A DNA stretch of 64,000 bases from Tetragonia tetragonoides (Eukaryota > Streptophyta > Magnoliopsida > Caryophyllales > Aizoaceae): contig CM076141.1 in assembly GCA_038025085.1 (NCBI GenBank), forward strand, positions 20,903,001 through 20,967,000. Direction: 5' to 3'. Below the pieces are notes generated by a model that was given only the letters and a program-made list of their open reading frames with translations, made no database searches and was not told where the DNA came from. Position 1 is the stretch's first letter, and each line of letters begins with the position of its first letter. Shown here in pieces: positions 45,201 through 56,731 of this stretch. The translations under genes and the position numbers were made by a program.

Positions 45201-46883
45201 AATATGCGACAAAGAAGATGGCTAGAGTTATTCATGGAGTACGACATCGACATTCAGTATCACGAAGGGAAAGCTAACGTGGTAGCTGACGCTTTGAGTA
45301 GAAAGACTCGTCATACGTTGAACACTGCTTTAGTACTTCCAAGGGAGATCATTCGAGACTTACAGAGTCTTGACGTGGAGATTGTGCTGAAAGGTGACGT
45401 TCAATGTAGCTTAGCACATATGTCAGTTCGACCAACCTTGCTTGACGAGATCAAGGGTAAACAGAGTGCAGATGAGGATCTTCAGCGTATTCTACGCCAC
45501 AAAGACGAGGGTAGATCCGAGGACTTTTCTATTGGTCAAGACCGTGTCTTGAGATTTCGTGATCGTGTCTGTGTGCCAAATGACCTGAAGATCAATAGTC
45601 AGATTCTGGGTGAAGCTCACAATACACCTTATTCTGTACATCCTGGTGGAGACAAGCTCTACAAAGATCTTCGCCAAATGTTCTGGTGGAAACGTATGAA
45701 ACAAGATGTCTTTGAGTTCGTGGCTAAGTGTCTGACGTGCCAGAAGGTCAAGATCGAACACAAGAGACCTGGTTGAATGATTCAATCTCTTGAAGTTCCT
45801 ACGTGGAAATGGAATTCAATTTCAATGGGCTTTGTCATGGATTTACCATTGACGCATAAGAAGAACAACGCCATTTGGGTAGTTGTGGATCGTTTGACAA
45901 AAGTTGCGAGATTCATCCCAATGAATGACACTTGGGAAATGGAGAAGCTAGCGGATGCTTACGTCAAGGAACTCATGAGACTTCATGGTGTTCCAGAAGA
46001 TATCGTTTCAGATAGAGATTCGGGATTTCTATCACATTTTTTGCAGAAATTGCAAGAAGCTTTTGGAAGCAAATTGAAGTTCAGTACTGCTTTTCATCCT
46101 GCGACTGATGGTCAGACGGAAAGAACGATTCAGACATGGGAGGATATGCTACGAGCGTGTGCTCTCGAGTATCAAGGCTCGTGGGATACACACATACCGT
46201 TGATCGAGTTTTCTTACAACAAATGCTATCACTCAAGCATTGATCGGGCGTCATATGAAGCTTTGTATGGTAGAAGGTGTAGATCGCCTATTTGTTGGAA
46301 CGATATTAGTGAAACTGCAGTTTTGGGTCCTGAAATGATCCAGCAGACCGTCGATGTGGTCAAAATTATTCAAGCGAAGATGCATAGTGCACAAGATCGC
46401 CAAAAATTGTACGCAGATAGAGGTCGTGGACCTGAAGAGATTGAGGTGGGAAGCAAGATACTTTTGCGAGTATCTCCTATCAAAGGTGTAATGCGTTTTG
46501 GTCGCAAAGAAAAGTTGAGTCCTCGTTACATTGGTCCTTACGAGATCCCGGAAAGGATTGGTGAAGTTGCTTATCGACTAGCTTTACCTGTGGAACGTGC
46601 AAAAGTCCATAGTGTGTTTCATGTCTCTCAATCGAAGCGATACGTACATGATCCAACTCATGTCGTTCAACCTGAAGCGCTCGACCTCGATGAAAGTTTG
46701 ACTTATGAAGAGCGTCCTATCAAGAGAGTGGACCGCAAAGAGCGCTCAACTCGAACAAAGAGTATTTCGATCGTCAAAGTCGTTTAGTCTCGACAAGGTC
46801 AAGAGGAAGCAACATGGGAAGCTGAATCCATGATGCGCGAGAAGTATCCAGACCTCTTCCTAGAAGGTACTAGTCCCACTTGA
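42286..46883 (+). pseudogene. B1 gag-pol polyprotein (chromovirus), lightly damaged
   Basis: Gag from the ATG at 42286 (MATNDRLARLE; a FRDFDALKPPTFEG block; YYLKGEANKWW). A 1-base loss near 42655 and a TGA at 42828 follow. The CCHC knuckle CYECNKPGHKASEC is near 43163-43205. Protease DSGATHS is near 43530. After a TAA at 44115 the RT begins ([16 protein letters not shown] at 44526-44537). RNase H ([13 protein letters not shown] near 44970) and the integrase zinc domain (CLTCQK near 45735) follow. A TGA at 45774 precedes the core, which has all three catalytic residues (VVDRLTK, SDRDSGF, DGQTERT). After a TAG at 46785 (usual Trp) a chromodomain-like end (ATWEAESMM--KYPDLF) stops at 46881. All of it enables reverse transcription and targeted integration. 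Confidence 0.95.
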
Positions 46884-47161
46884 GTTTCGGGACGAAACTC
46901 CTTTTAAGGAGGGTAGAATGTCACGCCTCGAAATTTCGTCTTTTTGCGTGTTTTGTTTATCGCCTCGCACGAATTGCATGCTCAAGCATTGCATGGTGCA
47001 TGCTAATCAACTTAGAATCACGATCGTACTTGCTCATCTTGCATATGTTAGTGTCCTAGAAATTGTTTTATACCTTGGTATAGGTAAACTCGTTTTGTGT
47101 TGGGAAGTGATTACTTTATGTCTCAAGTTTCGGGACGAAACTTCTTTTAAGCAGGGTAAAA
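46882..47161 (+). other. B1 duplicated polypurine/hairpin module
   Basis: Hairpin GAGTTTCG-GGA-CGAAACTC at 46882-46900, purine tract AAGGAGGGTAGAA at 46906-46918 and LTR-start-like TGTCACGCC at 46919. Exactly 243 bases later: hairpin AAGTTTCG-GGA-CGAAACTT at 47125-47143, tract AAGCAGGGTAAAA at 47149-47161 and the real LTR at 47162. The second tract primes plus-strand synthesis; the first looks like a former LTR border. Confidence 0.7.
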
Positions 47162-49760
47162 TGTGATACCCCAATATTTTCTATAATTATTATATTGATT
47201 TATAAATAGTTTCGGAGATTAAATCATATATTCATTCAAGGATTCGATTTATTCAATAAAAGCCATAATAATATAAATTATTATTATGGGACTTTCATAA
47301 ATTGCATTTATTAATTTTGAGGTGTTTAATTAAGATGTTTTATATATGAATAAGAATTATTCATTTAGTTTTAATTAGTTTTAATTTGTTATTTAAATCA
47401 AAAAATTATTCAATTAATTCCTAAACCTAGTAGTATTTGACTTGGGTTGACTGAGGGCCTATATAAGGAAAAAGTGGGACAATTGATCAGTTTTGCAAAC
47501 TGAGCCAAAACCCTCAAGCTCTCTTCTCTCCACACTCGAGCCTCTCTCCTCTCTCCACCGGCCCTCCTCGCCGGAAACAACAGGTGGCGCCACCTCCTCC
47601 CTCACGCCGGTAACCTCTTCTCTCTCCTCTCTCTCTTTCTCTTTCTTTTTCTCGTTCTTTCTCTCTTATCGCGTCACGACTCCCCTCCCCCCTTGTTCAC
47701 CGTCGCGCCGTCGCTGGGCGACCACGGCCCCTCCAGGCTGTGCCTGGGTGGTCGACGGTGATGGCCCAGGTCACGAGACCGAGCTCCATCACTCTCTCTT
47801 CTTCTCCCTCGCGTTCTCTTCCTTTCTCTCCATTCGCGATTTTCTCTCTCCTCTCCTCGCCGGAGCACCGGCGACCACCACCACCGGCCAGGGTGGCTAA
47901 TGGGTGGTGGTGGTGGTGATGGGTCGGGTTATGGGTCCCATGCACGGGTACCCGTGACCTAGACCTAGTTTTAAAGTTAGGGTTTGTTTTGATATTTTTC
48001 GTAATTATTAATTAGATTTTCAGTATTTTGGATTTAATGTCTTTATTTTTCTGCACTCATTCGGAATCGGAATTGGGATTTTCAAAAGCCTAGATTGGTT
48101 GAATTAAATCAAGAAGTTCAATAAATTTATCACACTGAGATTTCATTACTATTTGTATTTTTGTATTTAATTAATACTGATTCGGTAATTGTTTTTAATT
48201 GGGACCTAACGAGCAAGTGTGATTATCGTCGATTAGTTGGAGCATACTTACTGTTGGTAGCGTTGTAGTGGTAAGCGCTCATGCCAACCTTCTTCCCAAG
48301 CCCCATCAAAACTATTTTGATGTGTTATGTGCTAATTGGGAATTTGTTGTGAATTTAATATGCAAAGCATGATTAAATTATATCGTCGTTATTATGAGAT
48401 TTCTTAAGCATGTTTACTACTGTAAATATGAATTATAATTAGCATGTTGATGATATCATGTTTTGGGAATTAATTGGTCCATATGATGATTATTGGACAA
48501 TTGTTGAATAGCGAATTATTAATATTAATATGCTATTAATTATATGCTAATTGGTATGGGTATTATTGAGTGCTAGTGAGCACCTATATATTATTGTTGA
48601 ATGTCTTTGATGATTTGTGAATTTTTGAATATCATATTACCCTGCCGAAGTGCTGCCAAAATTGTGCTAGACATTAATTGTCATCTTTATCGAATTATCG
48701 TCATTATTGAATTAAAGCATGTTTAATTCTCATCGTATTGAATTATCATTATTGTCGTTATATACTATTCATTGTCGAGAGCTTGAAATGAATTAGTAAG
48801 TCGTGGTCTCGTAGTACCACTTATGTCAACCAATGCAAATTATGTGAATTGAATTAAATGAGTGTAAGACTCCTAATGGATCCCTAGGACTAGTTGAGCA
48901 ATCGGGATTACACCTAATGGTGTAGTTCAAGGGATGAGTGATTCCCAAGTTACTTATGGACATCTCGCAGTGTGTGTGGGACGGATCATTCCCCATTTAT
49001 TAAGTCCTCTAGGCTTGTGTAATTGTACTAGAGGTAGTGTGCACATTAGAGTCATTAAGTCCATGGCGTGATTGTATCTTCGATGAACAGTATGGGTAAC
49101 CGCTGTTCTATTCGCTCTCTTACATCTCTCTAATCAAGACGGATTGTCTATGTCATATTTCGTGTGATCACTATACAAGAATTGCATATAAAAGAATGTC
49201 GTTGTGCGTATGCTTGTGCATATGCTTATGTGCGTATGCAAATGAATTTCAATGATTCTTCTAAAACCTCAGGTAAGGTTTGCGAAATGTTTTTACTGGG
49301 TACGGATGACGTTTATTCAGTTTATCTGATTTTTGTTTCTCTTTTGTCTCTTTTCTTTTCTTTTGTATTTTGTTTCCGTCACGGAAACCAAAGTGCAGGT
49401 TTAGTTGATTGAGAACGTTCAGCTTGGAAGGTTAATTTGGCGTCGGTTTTTAGAACTGTTTCTGTTCAGTTTAGATCGTTGAGATTTTTATTGGATTTAG
49501 CCCTTTAATGACAAGTTGTAATAAATTGGTTTAATGGTTTTAGCCCACTATATAGACAACTCTGATATTAACTGTTTAGTTTGTTTAGTTCCTTAGTAAG
49601 CTCCTTTTGATGCCTAGTCTTTCTTTCTGCTTAGCATTCAATCCTTAGTGATAAATGTTGCAGTAGCTACCCTCGGTTTCGGGACGGTTCAGCGGTGTCG
49701 AGTCGCGCACAGCGACGTTGATAGTTCCCAGGAAATCGTTGCGAATTCGAGGGTGTTACA
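47162..49760 (+). repeat. B1 3' LTR
   Basis: Same start and end as the 5' LTR, with scattered base changes and a few small indels, so this is a fairly recent insertion. TATA at 47460-47467; palindrome at 49372-49388. Confidence 0.93.
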
Positions 49761-51228
49761 CTCGCAGGGTAGATACCCTGAAAAACTCAGTGGTAATATG
49801 GGCCGGGACCCCAGGAATATTGTCGAAAGCGGTCCACGACACCTGTAGATTACAATATCAATATTCATTCACATCAAATGTGCCAAAAAACATATATACA
49901 CTAGCAAGTCGAAAGGAACGTACCTCGGACGCGACCCGGCTATTGAATGTATTCTGAAAATCCTCGGATGGCTATCCCTACCAACCCACCGTGAACCTAG
50001 TGGGAACATCCTCAAACCATGACGGTGAGGACCGAAAGCTGGAAAATACTCAAAGAACCACAGCTGCCATACAAGCGAGAAAAGTCAGATAGGGCTTTAC
50101 TACAAAGTACGCATATTGAAAAAAAAGTAATAATATAAATGCCTACCTCTTGTACTCTTGTATCCCCCATGGGCCCGTGATAGACGCTCTCCGACTCGTC
50201 GTCTTAGGCCTACAAGCTTGACGACACCATCTCACTAAGGATGCATACGCAGGAGCACCAAAATTGTACTCATGTACCCGGGACATGTCATCCAAACATG
50301 TCAGAAAGCCAACCGGACATACACTCTACTTCTAAGCGAAAATGGTCGCCCCTAATAGATAAGCCAAGAAGATACGAGCCCTCTGCTCCTCAGTAAGCCC
50401 CTGCTCCACCGAATCTCCCCACAGTCTCGATAAGGAAACTGGGTCCTCCCTAAAGTGAACAGCAAAAAGCCCATATAGCTCAAGCAACCTATCAGCCTGC
50501 CGATGGTAGCTCGCGTCATACCGTAGAGGGCGCCCTCGAAAGGACAAGCTCGTCAGTACGGCAAACTGATAAGGAGTCGGGATCATCTCTCCCACAGGTG
50601 TATGGAAGGAGTTCGTGGTATCCCAAAACCGCTCCAGTAACCCACGGGAAACTATCCTAGTATCCTCAGAATGACAAGCCGAGATGACCGACAGAAAGTA
50701 CTCAAAGCCTGAAGCCTGAGCTATCCTCCTAGCCCCCTCAGTAAAGGTATCCAACATCATGGCCTAGTGCGAAGTGGACCTATGTGACTGCAGATAAGCA
50801 CCAACTCCTTAGCCAACAAATAAAAAATTTTCAATACCCCGTATACTACAAATATAGCCCAAATAATTCCACACAAGTATCATATACAGCTGACCTCCAA
50901 TCTAGTACAATCCCAATTTGTTCGTGTGCCGGCGCACTAACAGTTCAAATATTCAGTACAAAATAAATAAACTGAACAAAACAAAAGAAGTCAGGAGCAT
51001 ACCAATTGTGGGTTAGACAGATGACTCTGTCGGTCCAACAACAAAATACTCCATTCCCAAGTCTCCGTCGGGCGCCAGTCCAGACGCATGAACGAGTCCT
51101 GATACAGAGTTGCCCCATCTGCATGTTGGGGAAGATGCATCCTAGATGTTGGGAACCCCGTTATGGAAAAGATCGCGGTTTTCCTATTCCTCGCCCATAG
51201 GACGCTTCACTTTATCTTTAGGAGCCAT
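49761..51228 (-). pseudogene. Antisense PMD gene, N-terminal exons
   Basis: ATG at 51228 (MAPKDKVKRPMGEE, then stop/frame change). The first exon continues ATLYQDSFMRLDWRPTETW and ends CAATTG|GTATGC near 51003. The second exon starts after CTGCAG at 50787. After SHRSTSH and a TAG comes the PMD core: GLLERFWDTTNSFHTPVGEM near 50605, then after a frame change YNFGAPAYASLVRWCRQAC near 50260; it ends near 50149. The exon at 50063-49924 starts LWFFEYFPAFGP. The last one before B1 starts at 49842 (VSWTAFDNIPGVPAHITTEF). These match the plant mobile domain (aminotransferase-like) of the MAIN/MAIL1 family. Host relatives act in gene silencing and genome stability; transposon-borne forms are common. 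Several introns lie antisense to the retroelement. Confidence 0.7.
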
Positions 51229-51600
51229 AGGTGAAGAATAGAAGCTTTCTCTCTCTACAAGTGGAAATTTCAAATATCAGATTCGCAAGATACAAATACT
51301 CATTCAACAATGCAATCCGAAATTCAGCTACTAGGCAGAAAATTAAACAAGTTCAAGACAAAAAGTAAGGAATTTGGTCAACTTACCTCTAAAAAGCTAG
51401 GAGCTTTCGACATAGTGGGAGCTAGCTTGACGAAGAAGAAGCAAAGTGAGCAAAAACGCGAAGAAGCTGGCGAAAAATCAGTATATACAGCTCAAGTGAG
51501 CGCAGCTAGCGACGCTCTCTTTGAAGCCCAGCGCGGGCCCCTTGCTTCCCCACGACTTCCTTTCCAGTGCAAAACTGTTATCTCGCATAATCGGCGAAAA
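51229..51600 (-). promoter_or_regulatory. Upstream region of the antisense PMD gene
   Basis: On the minus strand TATATAC lies near 51482-51488, about 255 bases before the ATG. A GCGCAGCTAGCGACGC block (about 51499-51514), a decayed version of the LTR palindrome region, lies just upstream. A CT-rich leader is near 51245-51260. Confidence 0.4.
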
Positions 51601-52104
51601 CCAGTACTGAGCGCGCGGTAACAAATCCCTTTGGCCCCACCAATTCAAAATTTGACTGTTGGTCCATCTTACGGTACCAAGTATTATCAGGTAAAACTAA
51701 CCCCATTTATTTTGCAGGTCCCAAATGCACAAGCCGAGGTATTGTCCAACAATATTGATCTCCTGGAGCGGTCAAATTATTTCTTAAGCCCGGTTGATCT
51801 TCTGGCTTTATTTATTTTGGGGACAGCCGGTGCCCATAAATTATTTCTTAAGCCCAGTTGATCTTCTAGTGTTATTTATTTTGGAGACAGCCGGTGTACA
51901 TAAATTATTTTTTGACAGCCAGTGTCCATAAATTATTTTTGGGGACAACCACTGGTCGTAAATTATTCATTTTTGGGGACAGCCAGTTTCCATAAATTAT
52001 TTTTGGGGACAACCAGTGTTCGTAAACTATTCATTTTGGGGGACAGCCAGTGTTCGTAAATTATTTTTTAAGCCCAGTTGATCTTCTGGCACTATTTTTG
52101 GCGA
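51601..52104 (+). repeat. A2 3' region with hairpin-repeat array
   Basis: 51601-51800 matches the reverse complement of 21831-22050. From 51822 to 52080 about seven copies of a GGGGACAGCCGGTG-type unit occur, separated by ATAAATTATT. A TTAAGCCCAGTTGATCTTCT-like block recurs three times. The array ends abruptly near 52105, where family D begins. Confidence 0.75.
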
Positions 52105-52252
52105 TAGCCGATTATAAGAACCCTCGCCCTTTCCGGCGCTAAAATCAAAATATTTGATTGGAATTAATGGTTCTTAAATAATACGTCATATGCAAATTTG
52201 ATTCAATTATAACGAGGATTAACATTTTGCAAGCAATGAAGCCGCCACCAAC
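52105..52252 (-). other. Family D leader start with primer-site-like sequence
   Basis: On the minus strand TGGCGGCTTCATTGC follows the LTR end, similar to the TGGCGACTTCACTGG site of A2. An AT-rich leader-like stretch comes after it. Confidence 0.4.
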
Positions 52253-53659
52253 TTTTAAGAAAACAATTGGAAAGCATCAAAAAGTGCACCCAATTCCTAT
52301 TGGGAATTGACTCATACCCAAAGGGCTAAATATTGAGTTCGGGGGTGTAGGTACGAAATAAGCAAAACGAATCTCATCTAAGTCGCCCGAATTAACGGCG
52401 TCTACTAAGCCTATCCATGTCAGATATTTATTTATCCTATATAGTTCCATACAAATCCGGTCTTCCAAGATCCTAAAATTAACTAGGCGGGTTAAAGACA
52501 ACCAAATTACCTACCGTTATCACTTTGCACAGTTTTTATCCAATTTGCATGCATGCTATTTATCAAACACAAACAAAAGATAAGAGCAATAATTTAACAC
52601 TCCAACCTACCAAACTTTGCTAAACGCGCCAAGCATTGCATATGCACATCATTAAATGTTTTAGTAACTTCAATAGAAGAACAATGCAAAAATATTAACT
52701 TTATGCTAAAATAAACCTAGGAGGTTGCTATATGCATGCATAAACGATAAAAAGATGCAAACTTGCATAAACTAATAAAAATATGCAAACTTTTAACTAA
52801 ACTAACATGCATAATTATTTACATATTTACAAGTGTCAAAACCTGCATAATTATTCAACCATAATCAAAAGCTAAATAAAACATGATTATAAATAATAAT
52901 AATAAAGAAGTTTAATAAGCGATTTTGGCCCTCTGGATGATTAACCTAGACGTTATATTCGGATCAGACTAGTAGAACTGGAATTGCTCTTCAATCTTGG
53001 GTGCTAGGTTGGGTGCAATGGCTTGCTTGAGTCTTCAAAATCTGAATTCTCTATGTTTTGGGGTATTTGTGCTCTCAAATTGCTCTCAAAATTAAAAACT
53101 GACGAATCTCCCTCAAAAGAGCGTGAAAGGGAGTATTTAGAAAATTAGGGGACAAACTTAGGGACCTAGGACTGCAAACCCGGTGCCGAAACTCGGTCCA
53201 GCCAAAAAAAAAGGCCCAGCGGCTACCAGCAGGGCAGCCGGGGCTCAGCGACGTGCCGCTGGGGCCAGCGGCTGCCCTGAGGGCCCCTGCTGCCACGCGT
53301 GTGCCGCCGAGTTGACAGCGTCAGCCGCTCGACCCGGAGGCGCGCGCGTGACTAGGGGATTTTTACTTAATGTGCTCAGTCTATTACGAGATTTCCCTTA
53401 GGCTGACCTAGGCGGTCGGCATTGAGCGGTTTTGACCCAAATGTTCAAGACGCGATATCTCTTGATCCGGGAACCTGATTGAGGCAAGGTCAAAGGGATT
53501 GGAATCCCTATAACAAGAGCTATCCAAAGAAAGAGGTTTCAAGGAAATTGGTCTAGATATACGAGCAATATCCTTTTCTACTTACGTCCATGTTATTCCA
53601 TTACCATCATCATCGGGCTTTGCGGTGCCAGGGAATGAGAACCGATTAGGGTGTCTACA
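52253..53659 (-). repeat. LTR of a third Tat-like family (D)
   Basis: TGTAGACACCC at 53659 (minus). It is diverged from but collinear with A LTRs (the CGAACTCAATATT-AGCCC and TTAGTAGACGCC-type blocks near 52330-52410). A GC-rich GCCGCTGG/CAGCGGCTG cluster is at 53205-53340. Left boundary approximate. Confidence 0.65.
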
Positions 53660-54742
53660 GAAGCCCCGACTTTGGGCGAGCTTGTGAAAGCGAAGGTCAA
53701 ATTATTTGCTAAAAATGCTTGCAACGTTTTTTTTTTTAAAACGCTTTATGTTAGAGAAAAGGATAAAAAAGGTATTTCCTGACCGCCTTTGGTCAGGGTT
53801 ACCTGCTTTGAGGGTACCAACGCGATGCTAATTTTAATAACCTCGTCATCAAAGAGCATTGCGTAGCTCTGCTTTGTGGGTGCCAACGTGAAATCTAATT
53901 TTAATAGCCTCAACGTCAAAGAGCGTTGCGTAGCTCTGCTTTGCGGGTGCCAACATGACGCTAATTTTAATAGCCTCAACGTCAAAGAGCGTTGCGTAGA
54001 TCTGCTTTAGTAATGCTTGTGTCTTGAGAAAATTTTGCCTGCACAGATAAGATAATGTGCTTGTGCCTGCAAAACTTAGATTGTGCATGTGCCTGCCAAA
54101 TTTAGATAATACCGGGTCGCTAGGACAGAAAACCGTGTTGCGGGGACAAAAAAGACATTTTGGGTGACGTGCCCGTATCTCCCGGGCTTCTAATGGTCGA
54201 GAACCCAATCCCGCGCGTAATTTGAACTCGTGGGCCCGCCCTGTGAGGGGCGGAGGAGAAAAGTGGTCCAGCGGCCATGCGCTGGGCCGCTGAGGGCTGA
54301 GCAGCCTTATCTGGCCCGCTCTGAGGCTCAGCTGGCGTCGCAGAGGCGCTGAGAACAGCCGCCCAGCCTGGCGGCATAGTTGCTGGTGCCAGCGGCTGGG
54401 CCGCTGTGTCTGGGCGGCCCTGAACCGGGCCGCTGGGCCGGTTCAATGGCGCGGGTTGGGGTTTAATTAGGAGAAAGCCTAATTGTGGGTCATTTCTTCC
54501 CCAAAATTTCGAGCCTTTCTCTCTCTACCTCCAATGTTGCGTAAATCACAATTCTTGCTCAAATTTACTTCTTTTTGCTTGCATTTGCTTGCTTTTGCAT
54601 AATCTTTGCATAATTTGAATTTGTGATTTCTCACAAATTTGGGGTGAATTTGCGAGTGGGTTTTTGAAACTATTGGAGAGAGAAAATCCGAAATTCTCCA
54701 TTTTTGCTTATTGTTCTTGCTTAGCTTGTTCATCCTTCTTCC
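53660..54742 (-). other. Family D 3' region: polypurine tract, 67-bp repeats, GC-rich promoter-like block
   Basis: On the minus strand a GCCCAAAGTCGGGGCTTC tract abuts the LTR. CTGCTTTG starts units at 53803, 53869, 53936 and 54002 (period 66-67). 54240-54460 is GC-rich with repeated AGCGGC/GCCGCTG motifs like the LTR promoter. Open frames across these repeats look fortuitous. Confidence 0.6.
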
Positions 54743-54888
54743 ATGGCTCCAAAATTGGGAAATAAGAGGAGTAGGAGGACCGAGGTGCGAGAGAAGGTCG
54801 AGGAAATCAACATCTTCACCTAACCTTTTCCATCTCATGTGAAGCCTTCAAAGAGGAAACCTATTCCTCAAGATCGATACACCCGGTT
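54743..54888 (+). pseudogene. Start of an antisense ORF of family D, cut by B2
   Basis: ATG at 54743 (MAPKLGNKRSRRTEV), a stop at about 54821, then KPSKRKPIPQDRYTRF before LTR B2 begins at 54889. This type of start (MAPK, basic patch, DRYTRF) is seen in plant transposon-protein ORFs. It runs opposite to the D LTR, as in A2. Confidence 0.45.
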
Positions 54889-56716
54889 TGTGATACCCCA
54901 ATATTTTCTATAGTTATAATATCGATTTATAATTCATTTATAAATAGTTTTGGAGATTTAAATCGTATATTTATTTAATGATTCGATTTACTCAAATTAA
55001 GCAATAATAATATTAATTATTATTATGGGAATTTAGGGATTTATAATTATCAAATTGAGGGATTTAATTAAAATGATTTTTTATATATGAATAAGGCTTA
55101 TTCATATTGCTTTAAATTGGGCCCTGCATGTCGCTCCTCCCTCTCTTAGTCGTTCTCTTTCTCTCGCAATTTCTCTCTCTCTCTCTCGTGATCTCTCGCG
55201 CTCTCTCTCTCCTCCGTCGCCGATCATGGATGTCGGTGGGTGGTGGTCTTGGTGATGGGCTAGGTCATGGGTCCCCATGCTTGGTGTATCACGGCCTAGA
55301 CTCGAAAAACCGATTAGGATTTCGTTTATAAATTTCGTTTAAATTAATTTCGTATTTTTAGTACTTTTTTTTCAATAATTGGTTTTATTTTTCTGTACTC
55401 GTTTAGAGTCCGAATCCAGATTTTCAAAAGCCTAGATTGGTTGGACTAAATTAAGGAATTTAATAAAAATATTAGTTTACAGTTTCAATACTGTTTGGAT
55501 TTTCGTATTTACTGATTATGTCTCCGTAATTGTTTTTAATTAGGACCAAACGGACTTGCGTGATCGGGTTGTGATTAGCAAGGTTACCTACTGCTCGATG
55601 GTGCATTTGTTAGGTAAGCGATTTGATATCATGATTTGCTGCCGAAGTGTTGCCGATATTTTGTTAGACATATGATAAGCATGATTGTGATAATATGCAT
55701 TTATGTCGTGATCGTTGTTATTATTATTATTCATCATCATGAGCATGAAATGTAGTAGTAGGTCGTGGTCTCGTTGTACCACTAGGTCAATCAATGCAAG
55801 TATGTGAATTGAATTAAATGAGAATAAGACTCCTAATGGATCCCTAGGAGTAGTGGAGCAATCGAGACTCATCTAATTGATGTAGTCTAGGGATGCGTGA
55901 TTCCCAAGTTACTTTTTATGGACACCTAGTAGTGTGTTCGGGACGGATCATTCCCCATCGTTTAATTTTCTATATATCGATTATTATGTTAGAGGCACTG
56001 TGAGTATACACTAGAATAAGTCCATGGCATGTCGATATCTATCTATGAATAGTATGGGTAATCGGTGTTCTATTCGCTCTCTTATTTCTCTAATCAAGAT
56101 GGTTTATCTGTTTGTGTTCGAATGATCACTAAAGCAAGAATTGCCTGTAATTGAATATCGAGTTTGTGTGTGCTTGATTGTATGACTACATGTGCATGCA
56201 AATGAATTTCAGTGATTCTTCTAAAACCCAGGTAAGGTTTGCGAAAGTGTTTTTACTGGGTATGGACGACGTTTATTCAGTTTATCTGATTTTTGCTTTC
56301 TTTTGTTTCTTCTCTTTTCCTCTGTACCTTGTTTCCGTCACGGAAACCAAAGTGCAGGTGTAGCTGAGTAAGGATGGATAGCTTGATGTTTACTTGTGGG
56401 CTTGTTCTCTACACTTTTTATTTATTTTGGTTACTTTGGTTTGTTGGGATTTTGTTTGGATTGTGCCCTTGAACGAAAAGTTGTATTAATACTTTAATGG
56501 ACTTAAGTTCACTTGATAGACAACACTGATATTAACGTTTAGTTTGTTTAGATGCTACCTTTGATACCTAGTTTTTCCTTTCTGCTTAGCATTTATTGCT
56601 TAGCGATAAATATTGCAGTAGCATTCCCTTAGGTTCGTGACGGTTCAGCGGTCTCGAGTCGTGGACAGCGACGTCGGTGGTTCCCAAGAAATCGTTGTGA
56701 ATTCGGGGGTGTTACA
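54889..56716 (+). repeat. B2 5' LTR
   Basis: Same termini as B1 (TGTGATACCCC, GGGGGTGTTACA) but only 1.83 kb. The central part is shorter and different. The last ~1.1 kb, including palindrome 56331-56347 and donor 56229-56233, is conserved. Confidence 0.9.
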
Positions 56717-56718
56717 AA

Positions 56719-56731
56719 TGGTATCAGAGCC
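56719..56731 (+). other. Primer binding site of B2
   Basis: TGGTATCAGAGCC two bases after the LTR; tRNA-Met type. Confidence 0.95.

Larger units (their letters stand above)
37870..49760 (+). mobile_element. Tekay/Del-like chromovirus B1, nearly complete
   Basis: Two LTRs of about 2.6 kb, tRNA-Met primer site, extra 5' ORF, gag-pol in one frame with a chromodomain-like end, and two polypurine modules. It is inserted in the antisense PMD gene of A2. The flanks CCTGC (37865-37869) and CTCGC (49761-49765) agree at 3 of 5 bases, so the duplication is decayed or mutated, but the PMD reading resumes correctly across it. Damage is one frameshift and four stops. Confidence 0.92.
29335..52104 (+). mobile_element. 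Tat-like element A2, carrying two antisense genes, interrupted by B1
   Basis: Order: LTR, primer site, leader, gag, RT/RNase H-deletion junction, integrase, antisense ORF (34774-35981), antisense PMD gene (36570-37869 and 49761-51228, split by B1) and hairpin-repeat 3' region. The 3' LTR is missing: at about 52105 the sequence changes to family D on the other strand. Left flank AACGT would be the target duplication; no partner is visible. Confidence 0.75.

Noticed and set aside
50332..50760. Possible independent host gene for the PMD ORF
   Set aside because: It is continuous with 37869-36570 once B1 is removed and has a sister copy inside A1, so it belongs to the Tat-like element.
53746..54208. 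Minus-strand ORFs with repeated LRLLKL-type segments
   Set aside because: The repetition comes from the 67-bp DNA tandem repeat; no protein family recognised.
54120..54446. Pro/Ala-rich minus-strand ORF
   Set aside because: GC-rich AGCGGC motif cluster, the likely promoter of the antisense ORF at 54743.
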